Assembly: GCF_002211765.1 (NCBI RefSeq) | Contig: NZ_CP022133.1 | Coordinates: 1,488,001-1,552,000, forward strand | Length of the DNA stretch: 64,000 bases | From: Idiomarina piscisalsi | GTDB lineage: Bacteria; Pseudomonadota; Gammaproteobacteria; Enterobacterales; Alteromonadaceae | Reading direction: 5' to 3' | Shown here: positions 63,261-64,000 of the stretch, one piece after another | Numbering within the stretch: position 1 is the first letter of the stretch | How the letters are laid out: each line of letters begins with the position of its first letter | Translations under genes and position numbers: made by a program | Notes under the pieces: generated by a model | What the model was told of the DNA's origin: nothing | Seen by the model: the letters and a program-made list of their open reading frames with translations, nothing else | The model's database searches: none

Positions 63261-64000
63261 TTAGAATGCAAAACGGATGATATCATTTGATATTGCCAAC
63301 GCCATTAACGCGAATACCAACATCCCGCCTATCCTATAGCAAATATCCTGCACTCTTTCGGATACCGGTTTCCCTTTCAACCACTCAATGCAATAAAACA
63401 TCAGGTGACCGCCATCGAGAACCGGCAACGGTAATAAATTTATAATCCCCAAATTGACACTCAGCAGGGCTAAAAAGCTCAAGAAGTAAACAAAGCCGTT
63501 ACTTGCACTAACACCGGCCCCTTCCGCAATGCTTAATGGTCCTGCCAAATTCTTAACTGACACATCACCGGTCAGCAGTTTACCTATCATTTTGACGCTA
63601 ACAACCATTAACTCCCAAGTTTTTTCAGCGCCTTTTAAGAGCCCGCTAAATACCCCATATTGGTGGTTATACACGTACCCTTCCGGCAGTGCGTCCGTTT
63701 TCGGCGCAACGCCAAGATACCCTATGACACCATTTTCAGTATCGCGTTCCCCAATTTTAACTGGAACGGTTGTTTTTTCCCCATCTCGAAGGACTAACAC
63801 GTCAAGCAAAGCCCCCGGGGATTCAGCAATGCGCTGTTGAAGGGAGCGCCAGTCATCAATACGCTGACCATCAATAGCGAGGACATCGTCGCCCTCTTTT
63901 AAACCCGCTAAAGCTGCCGGAGAGTCAGCTTCAACACGAGCTAATACGGTATAAACTTCTGGCTGATACACCGAAATTCCTAAACTTCCAAACGTTGATT
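63261..64000 (-). CDS. rseP: Site-2 protease RseP (5' part beyond window)
   Basis: Inner membrane zinc protease that makes the second cut in RseA, releasing sigma-E. The window holds the C-terminal about 245 residues; the frame is open through 64000 and no start in it should be used. Visible are a PDZ domain (SLGISVYQPEVYTVLARVEADSPAALAGLKEGDD, read in pieces), the LDG motif of the active site (PLPVLDGGHLMFY) near 63405-63440 and the final membrane helix. The N-terminal HExxH lies outside. RseP and its substrate RseA are both encoded in this window. Confidence 0.95.
   Translation of the reverse strand, partial: STFGSLGISVYQPEVYTVLARVEADSPAALAGLKEGDDVLAIDGQRIDDWRSLQQRIAESPGALLDVLVLRDGEKTTVPVKIGERDTENGVIGYLGVAPKTDALPEGYVYNHQYGVFSGLLKGAEKTWELMVVSVKMIGKLLTGDVSVKNLAGPLSIAEGAGVSASNGFVYFLSFLALLSVNLGIINLLPLPVLDGGHLMFYCIEWLKGKPVSERVQDICYRIGGMLVFALMALAISNDIIRFAF

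Overview
The window reads as a chromosomal segment of a marine gammaproteobacterium of the Alteromonadales type, most like Idiomarinaceae. This is inferred from gene content, gene order and protein similarity recalled from known families; no search was run. GC content is moderate, genes are tightly packed, and nearly all are housekeeping. I see no insertion sequence, prophage, CRISPR array, integron or rRNA operon. There is one tRNA gene (Tyr, GTA).

Layout. 1-10.3 kb: 5' part of recA with two abutting LexA boxes, pncC, mutS, then a long leftward block rpoS-nlpD-yqaA-pcm-surE-truD-ispF-ispD-ftsB. 10.4-13.4 kb: a small accessory stretch (TSUP permease, DUF2007 protein, MAPEG protein, PKHD-type dioxygenase, His-rich exported protein) with a Fur-box-like site between the last two. 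13.5-19.9 kb: a TPP riboswitch and a thiamin operon thiC-thiDE(fusion)-thiF-thiS-thiG-thiH. 19.8-23.4 kb: an unrecognised gene, eno and pyrG. 23.5-27.7 kb: a second accessory stretch of membrane and small proteins (truncated CDF-type transporter, RDD, YjdF-like, DUF488, three tiny membrane proteins, a TonB-C-like lipoprotein, a DUF5610 protein). 27.8-32.1 kb: mazG, relA, rlmD. 32.1-41 kb: acpS-pdxJ-recO-era-rnc-lepB-lepA and rseC-rseB-rseA-rpoE, divergent from nadB. 42.7-51.4 kb: a ygfX-like reading frame with no ordinary start codon, sdhE, ygfZ, a SlyD-like isomerase, ogt, lysS, prfB (with its programmed +1 frameshift), recJ, dsbC, xerD. 51.5-56.7 kb: a VC2046-like protein, tRNA-Tyr, a quinone oxidoreductase, a response regulator with a helical-repeat tail, pirin and a glutathionyl-hydroquinone reductase. 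56.7-64 kb: lpxB-lpxA-fabZ-lpxD-skp-bamA-rseP (rseP is cut by the window end).

How the genes work together. Three themes dominate: stress and repair control (recA under LexA, mutS, rpoS, relA, rpoE with its anti-sigma system and the RseP protease), envelope building (lpx genes, skp, bamA, nlpD, ftsB, lepB) and cofactor supply (thiamin operon, ispD/ispF, pdxJ, nadB, acpS). The pyrG-eno-ftsB-ispD and mazG-pyrG neighbourhoods known from Escherichia coli are each interrupted here by accessory genes. The points most worth a second look are the Fur-like site shared by the dioxygenase and the His-rich exported protein, the CTG-or-broken ygfX-like frame behind sdhE, the double LexA operator of recA, the visible switching structure of the thiamin riboswitch, and several unnamed small proteins. 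I found no clear evidence for a wholly new multi-gene system.
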